64,000 nucleotides of DNA, taken from assembly GCF_039545035.1 (NCBI RefSeq), contig NZ_BAABRO010000001.1, positions 310,001 to 374,000 of the forward strand, in the 5' to 3' direction. The stretch is from Novipirellula caenicola (GTDB taxonomy: Bacteria > Planctomycetota > Planctomycetia > Pirellulales > Pirellulaceae). Shown here in pieces: positions 44,856 to 53,290 of this stretch. Made by a program: the position numbers and the translations under genes. Position 1 is the first letter of the stretch. The number at the start of each line of letters is the position of its first letter. The notes beneath the pieces are model-generated. The model searched no databases, was not told the DNA's origin, and saw only the letters and a program-made list of their open reading frames with translations.

Positions 44856-45119
44856 ATGCATCGACAATTCACGCTACCGCGTACTCTCGCGGCGAAACGA
44901 AACAACGATCAAAAATCGTGTTTCGTCGCTGATGGGCACGACCGATTGATTGCCGCCGTTAAAGCAGATGCACGCATCGCTGTTGAGACAAAATATGCCG
45001 ACGAATGGAACGTGAGTGGGATGCTCCGTCGATGGATATTGCGACGCAAAATGGACGCTGAAATTTCGCTGCTCGTTGCCGAAAGGATGCCTGACGTTTC
45101 GCCGGAAACGTTGTTCTGA
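44856..45119 (+). CDS. Cassette gene: small soluble protein
   Basis: An 87-residue basic protein: MHRQFTLPRTLAAKRNNDQK, HDRLIAAVKADARIAVETKY, ADEWNVSGMLRRWILRRKMD, AEISLLVAERMPDVSPETLF. Helix-rich with a conserved-looking amphipathic centre; no known domain. It lies 73 bases before attC 11, so it is the gene of that cassette. Codon use is compatible with the surrounding cassettes. Function unknown. Confidence 0.6.
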   Translation: MHRQFTLPRTLAAKRNNDQKSCFVADGHDRLIAAVKADARIAVETKYADEWNVSGMLRRWILRRKMDAEISLLVAERMPDVSPETLF

Positions 45120-45192
45120 TGATACACTCGTTGAAAGTTGATCCTGCTGGATGCGATTAGCGAACTGGAGTCGATGCTCGATCCTACGCGGC

Positions 45193-45283
45193 GGGAAACC
45201 ATGCGATACAGCGGGCACTGGGTTAGCAGGGGTTCTCAGATGGAAGCGCTACCGTACTGGCCCGCTGATCGCCGACATTCTGC
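45193..45283 (+). other. attC site 11
   Basis: 91 bp: outer arms GGGAAAC (45193-45199) and ATTCTGC (45277-45283). The inner arms form the longest stem in the array: GCGATACAGCGGGC (45203-45216) against GCCCGCTGATCGC (45260-45272), 13 perfect pairs with a single A extrahelical. The core ATT is a one-base change from GTT. Confidence 0.85.
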
Positions 45284-45302
45284 CAGACAATAACCATTTT
45301 TC

Positions 45303-45844
45303 ATGACATCGAATCCGTACGCGACTTCAACCAATCCACACGCCGAGCCAATCCCGACACCGATTCATGTGGAAGGCCCAACACTGCTGAGCGCAGTGCA
45401 AACCATGTGGATCGCCGCTGGCTGCTCACTTCTAGAATGACGTTCGTAACTTCTTTGGTGATTGACGGATCTCTTACGACGCTACTCACTTCCGACGATT
45501 TCTACATTGCGTCGTTTGCGGCGACTGTCCCCGTCACAGTGCGCGTCGTGATCGGCGTGTTTACAGGATGGTGGTTTCAATCCACGAGACTTTCACTGAT
45601 CGCAACATTCGCCCTTCTTATCTGCATTTCCCTGCTGCTCTGGATTCTGGACCTTGCCCATGACTTCGGTGAGGGAGATCAGCTAGTCGGCTACCTTGGG
45701 ATTGGGACGCTTCTTGGTGGCGGTTGTGGATCGTTTGCGTTCATTCTCCAAAATCCATTCATACGATTACTGCTTTCGATCGTTCCACATCTTTTTTTCG
45801 TCATCGGCTATCTCACCGCACTCAATGCGATGTCACATTCGTGA
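45303..45844 (+). pseudogene. Cassette gene: membrane protein with an internal frameshift
   Basis: An ATG 20 bases after the attC 11 core reads MTSNPYATSTNPHAEPIPTP, IHVEGPTLLSAVQTMWIAAG and CSLLE then stops at 45440. The N-terminus MTSNPYA is typical of small planctomycete membrane proteins. In another frame the sequence continues RMTFVTSLVIDGSLTTLL, then three or four membrane helices (VTVRVVIGVFTGWWF, SLIATFALLICISLLLWILD, LLSIVPHLFFVIGYLTALNA) to a stop at 45844, directly before attC 12. One indel near 45430 would restore a protein of about 180 residues. The second frame could also be translated alone from the ATG at 45437. Confidence 0.5.
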
Positions 45845-45851
45845 GCACACA

Positions 45852-45941
45852 GGCAAAACCAAAAGTCGCATGGGAGAACGCGAGGTCGCGTTTTCAAAGT
45901 GTTTATCTTCCGCCCGTGCCCCGTGGATTTAGACGCCCCCA
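45852..45941 (+). other. attC site 12 (degenerate)
   Basis: 90 bp: outer left GCAAAAC (45853-45859), inner arms AGTCGCATGG and CGTGGATT pairing around one extra G with wobble positions, right end GCCCCCA. The following CAAAAACCTGACTTGTTAC matches the sequence after attC 13. Confidence 0.5.
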
Positions 45942-45979
45942 AAAACCTGACTTGTTACACCCATATGCGCTCGAGGCTG

Positions 45980-46545
45980 CTCGATTGGCAAAATGATTTG
46001 ACAATGGTGGGAAATAGCATCGTCATTTGAGTTTTGTGACCAATCACGCGGGTGGAGTGTTTTCTCGGTGGTGGACGAGGCGACGAGTTTCGTCGGACCA
46101 TTTAGTCTCTGGGACTCGTGGCCTCGTCCATTACACCCAAGCTGGGATTCGTTGCCTCGTCCACTACACCAAAGCTGGCACTCGTAGCCTCGTCCACTAC
46201 ACCGAAGACGGGACTTGTTGCCTCGTCCACTACATCCAGAGCTGAAGTTCGAGCTACGTCTATTCCAGTGAAGCTCTTGCGGAACGCGTCTAAACGCCAC
46301 CGGAGGGTTCGCGCACTGATTGATCATTTTGCCGACAGATTTCTTCGCTGCAATTGATGTTACAAATGGCTTTGCCGGCGGTCGTTGCGTTCGCTACAAT
46401 TGCATCACCGTCAAACATCGTGGGTAGTGACATCCCGCTACTGCAAACCGAGAGTCCATGGCTTGCACCGATGTTTACAGTTTTAACAATTTGACCACTA
46501 CAACGGCTTCTCTGCCGACTCGCTGAAACCCATCGTTATCACAAA
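45980..46545. repeat. Family-B leader copy 4, interrupted by a 33-bp minisatellite
   Basis: The left hairpin arm GGCAAAATGATT is at 45988 and the right arm ATCATTTTGCC at 46321, about 330 bases apart instead of about 20. After the right arm come GGCTTTGCCGGCGGTCGTTG, CCGCTACTGCAAACCGAGAG and GACCACTACAACGGCTTCTC, as in the other copies. The next gene starts 14 bases after its end. Confidence 0.72.
46111..46242. repeat. Minisatellite, four 33-bp units containing GCCTCGTCCACTACACC
   Basis: Units at 46111, 46144, 46177 and 46210, each GGGACTCGTxGCCTCGTCCA followed by a variable TACACC tail. The same core as an inverted pair is at 525-593, and an inverted GTGGACGAGGCGACGAG lies just before the array (46072). 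The array interrupts family-B copy 4. Confidence 0.85.
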
Positions 46546-46558
46546 TTGGAGATCGCAT

Positions 46559-47647
46559 TTGCACAGCAAGCCCTTCGCCGTCATGGTTGCGGCCTTTGCA
46601 TTGGCGATTCCATCGATCGCTTGGACGCAAGACGTTCAAAGCTTCATCGCAAGAACTGAACAACTCCCACGCGTACAACGGATTCGAGCCTACGAAAACG
46701 CTCTTTCACAACCACGAATCGATGCCGCATCACGGCTCGCCATCACAAAGGCTTTTGCCAGTCACGCTGTCAAACTCTCGCCACTCTACAGTCCGTCCAC
46801 CCGATGGAACGCGAAGCCCTGGATGGCAGCGTTGGGTACGGGCTGGGAAGCCGATCCCACGGATTTGACGCTGTCGATTGGTTACTGCCAGCTGCTCGTT
46901 GACGCAGGCGACAATCGACTTGCAACAGTCGCGAAGCAATTTCAACAATCCCACTCAAATAGCCACGAAGCGAATGCTTGGGCTGCATTGGCGGCTGGTT
47001 CGCTCGATCAGGATCCCCTCGATTTTCCAGTTCACTTTTGCGTTCTCACCAAGAACCCTGTTGCAAACCAAAGCGCAACCGAAGCCCAATGCATGCGCGA
47101 GGTTGAGATTCTAAACGCGACCTTCCGGACTTCGGACGGTAAACCGCTAGTCAAATTCACGTTTGAATCGTTTACAGCTTACGCAGACATTGCAAACAGC
47201 GACCAGGAGCTTTTGCAATACGGGGATTCAGCCGCCACCTACGATTCAAACGCAATCGCCGATGCATTCAATCGATGTGATGATACGGCGATCCGTCACC
47301 GAAATGCGATCAACATCTACATCTTTGACGCCCATTCGCGGAAAGAGGGCTTTGGCGACGTCACATCGCATGGGAAACGCAATTCCAATCGTCCCTTTGT
47401 GCTGCTGGATCACGCAAGACTGAACAACGCAATTCAGAACGCAGAGGCCCACGAGATGGGACATGCATTTGGTCTTGGGCATGTTGGCGTTCCAAACGCC
47501 AAACTAACGACATCGACCAATATCATGACAAGTGCCGCCGAGGAGTTTGGAAGCGGCGGTAAACGCGACATTGGGTTCACGCCTGCGCAGTCTGCCATCA
47601 TCCTTTATCATGCGGTGAGAACGCACTCACGCCTCGGACTCGACTGA
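46559..47647 (+). CDS. Cassette gene: secreted metzincin-type zinc metalloprotease
   Basis: A 362-residue protein. The start is a TTG at 46559 with GGAG seven bases upstream; the ATG at 46583 would still leave a short signal. The signal peptide (FAVMVAAFALAIPSIAWTQ) implies export. The zinc motif AHEMGHAFGLGHVG (HExxHxxGxxH) lies near residue 300, and TNIMTSAAEE supplies the Met-turn, placing it among metzincins. The N-terminal about 160 residues are a helical, possibly TPR-like region. It is the largest cassette gene and the only clear enzyme with a full catalytic motif in the first half of the array. Confidence 0.85.
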   Translation: MHSKPFAVMVAAFALAIPSIAWTQDVQSFIARTEQLPRVQRIRAYENALSQPRIDAASRLAITKAFASHAVKLSPLYSPSTRWNAKPWMAALGTGWEADPTDLTLSIGYCQLLVDAGDNRLATVAKQFQQSHSNSHEANAWAALAAGSLDQDPLDFPVHFCVLTKNPVANQSATEAQCMREVEILNATFRTSDGKPLVKFTFESFTAYADIANSDQELLQYGDSAATYDSNAIADAFNRCDDTAIRHRNAINIYIFDAHSRKEGFGDVTSHGKRNSNRPFVLLDHARLNNAIQNAEAHEMGHAFGLGHVGVPNAKLTTSTNIMTSAAEEFGSGGKRDIGFTPAQSAIILYHAVRTHSRLGLD

Positions 47648-47651
47648 AATT

Positions 47652-47741
47652 TGGTCCCCCTCGCATCCACCGACGTTAGGCTTGCGGCGGTTCATAAATG
47701 GACAATCAATTTTCCCGACTCGGTGTTGCAGGTGGTCACCC
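47652..47741 (+). other. attC site 13 (core degenerate)
   Basis: 90 bp. The centre CTTGCGGCGGTTCATAAATG GACAATCAAT aligns with attC 1 and 3; inner arms GCATCCACC (47663-47671) and GGTGTTGC (47722-47729); core GTCACCC at 47735. The left outer arm is worn. Confidence 0.6.
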
Positions 47742-48059
47742 AAAATCTGGCTTGTTACGAAAGGACGTCATGAATAACGCCCCCCCTCGTGGGCACTGGA
47801 TCGGGTGAGTCGAGCGGTTCGGCCGTTAGCAACATTTTCCTCGCGTTCGGAGTGACGAACGCCGTTCGTCCAATGTCATCTACTTAAGTCGCACTTGCGG
47901 CGAGTAAACCGCTCGATTTTGGCCGGGCGGCTTGCGCCGCTCCGCTATGAGAGCCACCCCTCCAACGCCAAAATAAATGACGCTGGCCGTTCGTTGCTCG
48001 CACGACGCCAACGCTATCCAGATGAAACTGCAATCAATAAATGGAGCACCGTCCCCATC
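47742..48059. other. Leader of the VOC-protein cassette with a dispersed repeat
   Basis: No gene. The stretch 47885-47970 (CCGGGCGGCTTGCGCCGCTC CGCTATGAGAGCCACC) resembles 50578-50640 (CCGGGCGGCTCACGTCACTC CGCTACGAAAACCACC), a small repeat family confined here to the cassette region. Confidence 0.5.
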
Positions 48060-48404
48060 ATGAAAATCGCCAAAATTTTCGCTCATGTTTCGTGTTCCGA
48101 CCTTGCCCAAAGCTCCGATTGGTACCGACGCTTATTCGGACGTCCACACGACGTGTCGCCGATGGCTGCGTTGCATGAGTGGCATCATGGACACAACACC
48201 GGATTGCAGTTGTTTTTAGATCCCGCCGCAGCTGGAAAATCGACCGTGACCTTCATCGTCTCGGATCTAGATTCCGAGCGACAATCGCTTGCTGACCAAA
48301 ACCTCGATCCTGGTGAAATCGAAGAAGGAGATTCCGCTCGATTGGTTCGTCTTCATGACCCAGACGGCAACTTAGTTGTCATTGCCCAAGCGAGGCAAAA
48401 CTAA
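48060..48404 (+). CDS. Cassette gene: VOC-superfamily (glyoxalase/bleomycin-resistance-like) protein
   Basis: The ATG at 48060 gives 114 residues: MKIAKIFAHVSCSDLAQSSD, WYRRLFGRPHDVSPMAALHE, LQLFLDPAAAGKSTVTFIVS, RLVRLHDPDGNLVVIAQA. The two beta-alpha-beta-beta-beta modules, 'WYRxLFG' and 'DPDGNLV' are VOC hallmarks. His9 and Glu in HEWH could be metal ligands, but a full metal site is not clear. Such single-domain proteins may be enzymes or may bind drugs. The long upstream open frame is not used. Confidence 0.85.
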   Translation: MKIAKIFAHVSCSDLAQSSDWYRRLFGRPHDVSPMAALHEWHHGHNTGLQLFLDPAAAGKSTVTFIVSDLDSERQSLADQNLDPGEIEEGDSARLVRLHDPDGNLVVIAQARQN

Positions 48405-48791
48405 AACGGTTGGAATGCCAGTCAACAAGTCGGTGCCTCCTCGTCGTCCGCACATCGCCGCCGTTATCGCAACAAGAACGCTTTACACCCTCGGTGCAGA
48501 CGGTTTCACTAAGACCGATTTGGGATGACCAGGAACTTGTGACGTCTGCCCTTTTCCGGCGGATTGATTTGGTGCTGCCATTTCCCCGGCGCAATCGCTT
48601 ATACTCAGGCGACGACTTGGCGTTTTCAAAATCGTTTGCCTACACGCTAGTGTCCTCACAGCCGATCACGAAGCCACTTACACGGAGCGCGGCTTGGCTG
48701 GATTTAACAATCGAAACGTCATCTTTCCGTGCCGGATGATGGCTGATTGTATCTCGACTGAAACTTTCACTTTTACCAAGGTCAACCTGCG
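48405..48791. other. Gene-free stretch between cassettes
   Basis: No gene or clear attC is visible. CCGTTATCGCAACAAGAACG (48461-48480) resembles the right half of an attC such as site 5, but its left half is not recognisable. Confidence 0.35.
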
Positions 48792-49136
48792 ATGAATCGA
48801 CTGTTTGCGAGTGCGCTGATAACCTGCTTCCTCTCCATTACGTGCGTGGTGGTTGCTGAGGACGCAGTTTCCGGCAATGGCGCACCGGCCGCCAGGGCGA
48901 ACACCGGACTTTTCTCTGGTGTGTTTAGTAGCATGGCGGACGTGACGATCCAGGCCTCAGACAAGTACCTTGACTACCTTGCAAAGCCTGAAACCGCCAA
49001 GAAACTCGCGACGTTCCAAAAAAACTACTACGACAGCTTGATCGAATTGGGATTCGACAAAGAACAAGCTTTCACACTGCTTCGTGATCTTGGTAATCCA
49101 ATGATCGAGCACGGTACCAATCGTAGCAAGGATTGA
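48792..49136 (+). CDS. Cassette gene: small secreted protein
   Basis: A 114-residue protein with a signal peptide (MNRLFASALITCFLSITCVV, cut near VAED). The mature part is helical: FSSMADVTIQASDKYLDYLA, PETAKKLATFQKNYYDSLIE and GFDKEQAFTLLRDLGNPM. The pattern of two amphipathic helices resembles small periplasmic helical proteins, but no family is recognised. No other gene shares its cassette. Confidence 0.7.
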   Translation: MNRLFASALITCFLSITCVVVAEDAVSGNGAPAARANTGLFSGVFSSMADVTIQASDKYLDYLAKPETAKKLATFQKNYYDSLIELGFDKEQAFTLLRDLGNPMIEHGTNRSKD

Positions 49137-49245
49137 CGAATCTACGGCGGAGCACCCGTGGGCTGGATGCGGCGGTCTGGTAAGCGTCGTTTTGAGATGG
49201 CCAGCCGACCGCACAACCCCGCTGAATCGCACCGATTCTCTGACA
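49137..49245 (+). other. Eroded attC-like site
   Basis: GAATCTACGGCGGAGCACCC at the left resembles the start of attC 9 (GAACACTCCGATGCACCC), and CCCGCTGAATCGCACCGATT CTCTG at the right resembles the end of attC 11 (CCCGCTGATCGCCGACATTC TG). Pairing is no longer good. Confidence 0.4.
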
Positions 49246-49264
49246 GGAATCCGCATTCCCGCAC

Positions 49265-49630
49265 ATGACTGCTACTGAACTTTTCGGATGCGTCCTATTC
49301 GCTGGACTCTTTGCAGCGACCACTCACATCGTACATCTGCTGACGACAAGAGGCGACGTCGACAAACGCCGCGCCGGTCGACACGCATCGATTTTCGTGG
49401 GCCTCGGAGCGTTGACTGGCCTACTGGCTGCGTTTCTCGTACGTCCAGGTGACTCGATCTTTGCCGTGCTCGGTGGCATCCTCGCTGGATGGTCGGTTGC
49501 ACGACGACTTGGGTTCGCTGAATCCGTCACCGCATCAACAACCACTAGATCAAATCCCTCAACGGATCCACTTACCGTAAGTTCACCATCGCGCATGACT
49601 GGATCCGATGACGAATTAGACGATGCGTAA
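49265..49630 (+). CDS. Cassette gene: small membrane protein
   Basis: A 121-residue protein with three hydrophobic segments (LFGCVLFAGLFAATTHIVHL, ASIFVGLGALTGLLAAFLV, IFAVLGGILAGWSVARRLGF) and a Ser/Thr- and Asp-rich tail. The ATG at 49265 follows the eroded attC. No family recognised. Confidence 0.65.
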   Translation: MTATELFGCVLFAGLFAATTHIVHLLTTRGDVDKRRAGRHASIFVGLGALTGLLAAFLVRPGDSIFAVLGGILAGWSVARRLGFAESVTASTTTRSNPSTDPLTVSSPSRMTGSDDELDDA

Positions 49631-49983
49631 CATCTTTTTTCCATGCATTTATTTGTCTGTAATTGGTCGTCTATTCGCACCGTCTGTTGAACAACGCGCC
49701 GATTGCTTTTGCTGATTGCTGAGTGGTAGACTTGGTCTTTACCCAGCCCCATTCGCTGACGTCAAACGCCTCGGGAGACCGGAGACAGCAGTCAGGTAAA
49801 ATTGGTGCGACAGAAAGCTTGAAAAGACGGATAAGCGACTACCTGATTATTCAGTCCTCATCTTTTTGCCAATCATGTTTTTGCCTGTAATTTTTCACCC
49901 GAGGACAAAGCCGTGCCCCTCGAGTGATCTGAAATCGACGCTGGTTGGCAGCGGCCGCGGAACTCAATTTGTATCGCGAATTC
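49631..49983. other. Gene-free stretch between cassettes
   Basis: It contains the words ATTGGTGCGACAGAAAG and CATCTTTTTGCCAATCATGT TTTTGCC, relics of the family-C and family-B repeats. No gene is supported. Confidence 0.4.
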
Positions 49984-50451
49984 ATGAAGCATCTTTCTAT
50001 ACTTACTGCCTTGGTGGTATTGGCAGGTTGTCCGATGCCGTTCTCTCGACCAGTGCCATCCGAAGCGGAGTACATCCAACGCTTCTTGCCCCACGTTCGG
50101 CTGGAACAAGTCGAAAACCTTCAATTCTCTTACCACGGCGCAGTTGGTGGCGAATTCTCAATCGCTCGATTTGGGGTCGAGGAAGATACAGTTTCCCAGT
50201 TACGCGTACATGCGCAGCGGGAAGAGTCCATCTTTTTAGATGCTGGAGATTCTGGCGAAACCTTAAAGAAAAAAATCGCGATGTGTACTCGCGGAAAAAC
50301 GATTCCCGAATGGTTTGACTTTCCCTTCGGTAAAAAAATGGTCGTGTTTATCGATCGTGGCGACGGCACCGATGAGCACGCAGCGTATTCACGTGAATGG
50401 TACATCGACGAAGACCGCGGTATCGTGTACTTCGTAATGACCGAGGGCTAA
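49984..50451 (+). CDS. Cassette gene: small lipoprotein
   Basis: The ATG at 49984 gives 155 residues with a lipoprotein signal (MKHLSILTALVVLAGC, lipobox LAGC). The mature part has YIQRFLPHVRLEQVENLQFS, a beta-rich centre and FGKKMVVFIDRGDGTDEHAA then YIDEDRGIVYFVMTEG. It looks like a single alpha/beta domain, with no known family. The frame is open 13 codons upstream, but the lipoprotein start is better. Confidence 0.72.
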   Translation: MKHLSILTALVVLAGCPMPFSRPVPSEAEYIQRFLPHVRLEQVENLQFSYHGAVGGEFSIARFGVEEDTVSQLRVHAQREESIFLDAGDSGETLKKKIAMCTRGKTIPEWFDFPFGKKMVVFIDRGDGTDEHAAYSREWYIDEDRGIVYFVMTEG

Positions 50452-50704
50452 TCGCCCAGTGTCCGCCTAGGTTGTCGGTCTAATCGCTCGCTCGCAAACT
50501 TGGCATGCACGTCCGGGGCGGTGGCTCAACGCCATCTACTTTTGCGCAGCGTTCGCGGGGCGAGCCGTCCGGTTGCCGCGGAAAATACGTTCAATTTTTA
50601 CCGGGCGGCTCACGTCACTCCGCTACGAAAACCACCTGGAAGGTGCGAAATCCGTTGCTACTACGTGTCGTCGCGTTGCGACTGGGTTATTAATCGATGT
50701 AGTT

Positions 50705-51150
50705 CGTTGGAGTGACCGAAAATGAACTGCCCATTGTTCTGCGATTCAATCTTTCTGTCGCATCAATGTTTCTGTCGTCAATTGCGGCTTAAACGAATTC
50801 ATCTCACGGGAACAAGTCTAAACCAGAAATGATAGATCAAGGCGGTGCATCGGAGCAATCAGCATATTCCATTCGGTGATCGCCCCTGGGAAGAGTCGAC
50901 AGAAAGATTGGTGCGACAGGAAAAAGAGACTTCGATGGCGATTCGCGATTGTGTTTGAACAGTCGCGTTTTACTAATCTTTTATCCCCTCATCATTTAAC
51001 CTTCTGCTGTACCGACAGTGCGATTCGGCGTTCCGGAAAACACGAAACATGCCGTCGCTTCGCGACAGTGGTTTTAATCGCATGACATTCCACCGACTGA
51101 CGTCCGTGGCTATTACGTGTCGTCGCGTTGCGACTGGGGGAAAGGGTAGC
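50705..51150. repeat. Family-C repeat copy 1 with internal inverted repeats
   Basis: Shares with 55970-56335 the words ATGAACTGCCC, TTCTGTCGCA, CAATGTTTCTGTCGT, TTCGGTGATCGCCCC, AGACTTCGATGGCGATTCGC, TTTTATCCC and GACGTCCGTGGCT. Inside it, TCTGTCGCA(t)CAATGTTTCTGTCG and CGACAGAAAGATTGGTGCGACAG are inverted partners. A worn attC-like core (GGAACAAG ... GGTGCATCGG ... CGGTGATCGCC) lies between them. No gene is seen in 50452-51532. Confidence 0.68.
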
Positions 51151-51532
51151 GATCGCCGCTGCCGCGGCATTCGTGCGTTGGCCTTTCGCGTTCATTGGCG
51201 TGATTCGCGGGACAAATTGCGTTTGCGAGATCACCGGGGCATCTGACGAATCCACATGCACCCGAATTCCTCAGAGGTGTCGTTAGCGGCTTCAATCCGC
51301 TGCTCAGTGGGCTTGGTGATCCGCTTGACTGTGTGTAATTGGGCATGGAGCCAATATCAGGCCCCCCAGGGAAAATCGGTGGCAAACCATGAGCGCAAAG
51401 CGTATCTTAACACCCGAGAAACACCGTCCTACTCGGCTAGTGCCTGTACGTACACAATTCTGCCAGTGGGATGTCGTCGGTCTATGGTTTGGTGGCGTCA
51501 TCCGTTGCCTCGAAAGGAAAGAGTCCGTTGAA

Positions 51533-52099
51533 ATGGTGGGACTGTGGGCATTTGAACGCAATTTGATTGTCGATCCACGCATCGCCGAATTTCCGCGAAG
51601 GTGTTTGTTCACTGGCGAGCCCGTGAACGCAATGACTTTGATGACGCTTGCGCAGGTCCAAGCCTCGAATCGTGGACCGCTTACGAGACTGGCTAAGCGG
51701 CAAATCAAACTGTCAATACCGGTCAGCCAAAACTTCCTTTGTAAACGCGCGGCGTGGAGCAAGAAAGTGCGTTTTGCACTCGTGACGTTTGGGAGCATTC
51801 TCACTGTCGCTGGCATTGCGATTCCGCTTTCGATGGGCATGAGAGGGGATGCGTTATGGTCAACGCTTTCGGTTGTCCTTGCGTTCTCTATACTTGCCCT
51901 GATTGTTGGAATTTGCTTTCCGTATCTAGATGACATGAATGGTTCAAAATACATCTCAGGCGTGCGTTTTCTCAAAGATGGTCGAATCCTGATCCCTGGA
52001 GTCCACGAGACGGTCCTCGGCAACTTGCCTGAGTTGAAACGGGGATTCTTTGATGGTTTCCTTGGCAACGAATCACTGAAGCCAAAGCAGGCACGGTAA
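51533..52099 (+). CDS. Cassette gene: membrane protein with two central helices
   Basis: I place the start at the ATG at 51533 (GGAAAGAG upstream), giving 188 residues; the frame is open back to 51389, but that part has an atypical composition. It contains VDPRIAEFPRRCLFTGEPV, a soluble N-terminal part with one Cys motif, then two membrane segments (VRFALVTFGSILTVAGIAIP, TLSVVLAFSILALIVGICFP) and SKYISGVRFLKDGRILIPGV. The minus-strand frame covering the same DNA is a shadow. Function unknown. Confidence 0.6.
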   Translation: MVGLWAFERNLIVDPRIAEFPRRCLFTGEPVNAMTLMTLAQVQASNRGPLTRLAKRQIKLSIPVSQNFLCKRAAWSKKVRFALVTFGSILTVAGIAIPLSMGMRGDALWSTLSVVLAFSILALIVGICFPYLDDMNGSKYISGVRFLKDGRILIPGVHETVLGNLPELKRGFFDGFLGNESLKPKQAR

Positions 52100-52102
52100 G
52101 CA

Positions 52103-52405
52103 TTGAATGGACGCAGCGCACGCGTCAACAGACGACTGCCGTGCCTACAATCCGTCGATGAGTGTTTGATTGCTAAGCTGCGTCCTGATCTCTCGTTCTG
52201 TGTCCCCACGCGGCGAGGCAGGACGTTTATAATTGCTCGATCGCTCGACTCCGATTCGATTCGCAACCAAACCCTGACTGCACTACGTATTGAGTTTACT
52301 CTTTTGCCATGGCGTGAACCTGAAGCGAAGCTTGAGTCGCTGCAGAAGAAATACGGCGAGTTCATCCAACCGCCCACGGATGAAGAATTTGAAGCGCTGG
52401 ACTAG
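52103..52405 (+). CDS. Possible small gene following the membrane-protein gene
   Basis: A TTG-started frame of 100 residues, 3 bases after the preceding stop: IAKLRPDLSFCVPTRRGRTF, IIARSLDSDSIRNQTLTALR, EPEAKLESLQKKYGEFIQPP, TDEEFEALD. The acidic helical C-terminus looks coding; the first about 25 residues do not, so the true start may be internal. Function unknown. Confidence 0.4.
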   Translation: MNGRSARVNRRLPCLQSVDECLIAKLRPDLSFCVPTRRGRTFIIARSLDSDSIRNQTLTALRIEFTLLPWREPEAKLESLQKKYGEFIQPPTDEEFEALD

Positions 52406-52782
52406 GCCATCACCAACACATGAGACATGCTTCGATTCCCATGGTTCCCGCTACTGCCGCAGCGACCTTCGGGGTCGACGAGCAATTTTGGACCGCACAC
52501 TGCGGCGCGAGGCGAGACACGAGCGAACGGGTGAACTGGACGGCGAATTTGGCCAAAATTATCATCAAGTTATCACATTGTTCCTGATCACGCGGGCGGT
52601 TCACCCACGGAATCGTGCGTATAGCTGTCGCGTAGATTTCGATATTATTTTGGGCGATGGCGCGTGCCTCCCGCGCACGCGGTCTCTTCTAACTTAGTCA
52701 GGAACCTTGCGTCGAAACTGCCGTCCCGCAGCAACGATTTGACCACCGCATTGGCCTCCGCAACTTTGGGAAACACACTACC

Positions 52783-52983
52783 TTGAAAACGCTCAATAAA
52801 GTCTGCTTTGCCATCTGCATGATTTGCATTCTCTTTGCCGTTGTTACGTCGATCTCGATGATTTGGACGCCTGGGATTGACGAACTCAAATGGCGATTGC
52901 TGGCGACCGACGGCGTGGTCTTCCTAGGATCCGTTTCGACGATGACGGTTGCGAAAGCCTACGGTGGCAGACAAATGGACTGA
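52783..52983 (+). CDS. Small membrane protein of a cassette
   Basis: A TTG-started 66-residue protein with two membrane helices: KVCFAICMICILFAVVTSIS and WRLLATDGVVFLGSVSTMTV. The composition is clearly membrane-protein-like. No ATG is available in frame and the ribosome-binding site is weak. The gap before it (52406-52782) and after it (52984-53290) shows no other gene. Confidence 0.55.
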   Translation: MKTLNKVCFAICMICILFAVVTSISMIWTPGIDELKWRLLATDGVVFLGSVSTMTVAKAYGGRQMD

Positions 52984-53290
52984 CGCCAACGCAATCCGCG
53001 GACGCATCGCTGCGTTGCTCGCTGAACCGGGTCACCGCGTTTGTCGGTGCTAGCGATTGCGTATGGCTGCACGACAGGGGCAAACACAGGGTCGCCACAA
53101 TACCCAGGCTACACTGCATCAGGCCGGCGACACGTCGGACTCGATGCAACCGTCCACGCTGTGGCGAGCGTCGCTGCGAAACGGGAATGCCGAGGAGGAT
53201 AAAAATCTTCTTAGCTGCGCGGTCGAGGTTTCGGTGGTATGATGGCGGCCGATCACTCCGATGGAAAGGCTCGCTCGAAAGAAGCAGAAG

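Noticed and set aside
46111-46242. attC or integrase binding sites in the 33-bp repeats
   Set aside because: The units lack paired arms and the core also occurs far outside the cassette region (525-593), so they are a general dispersed repeat.
51304-52377. A 357-codon minus-strand open frame
   Set aside because: Composition is Arg/Ser-rich without domains, and it covers two plus-strand frames that have membrane helices and acidic helical ends typical of real cassette genes. All other cassette genes are on the plus strand.
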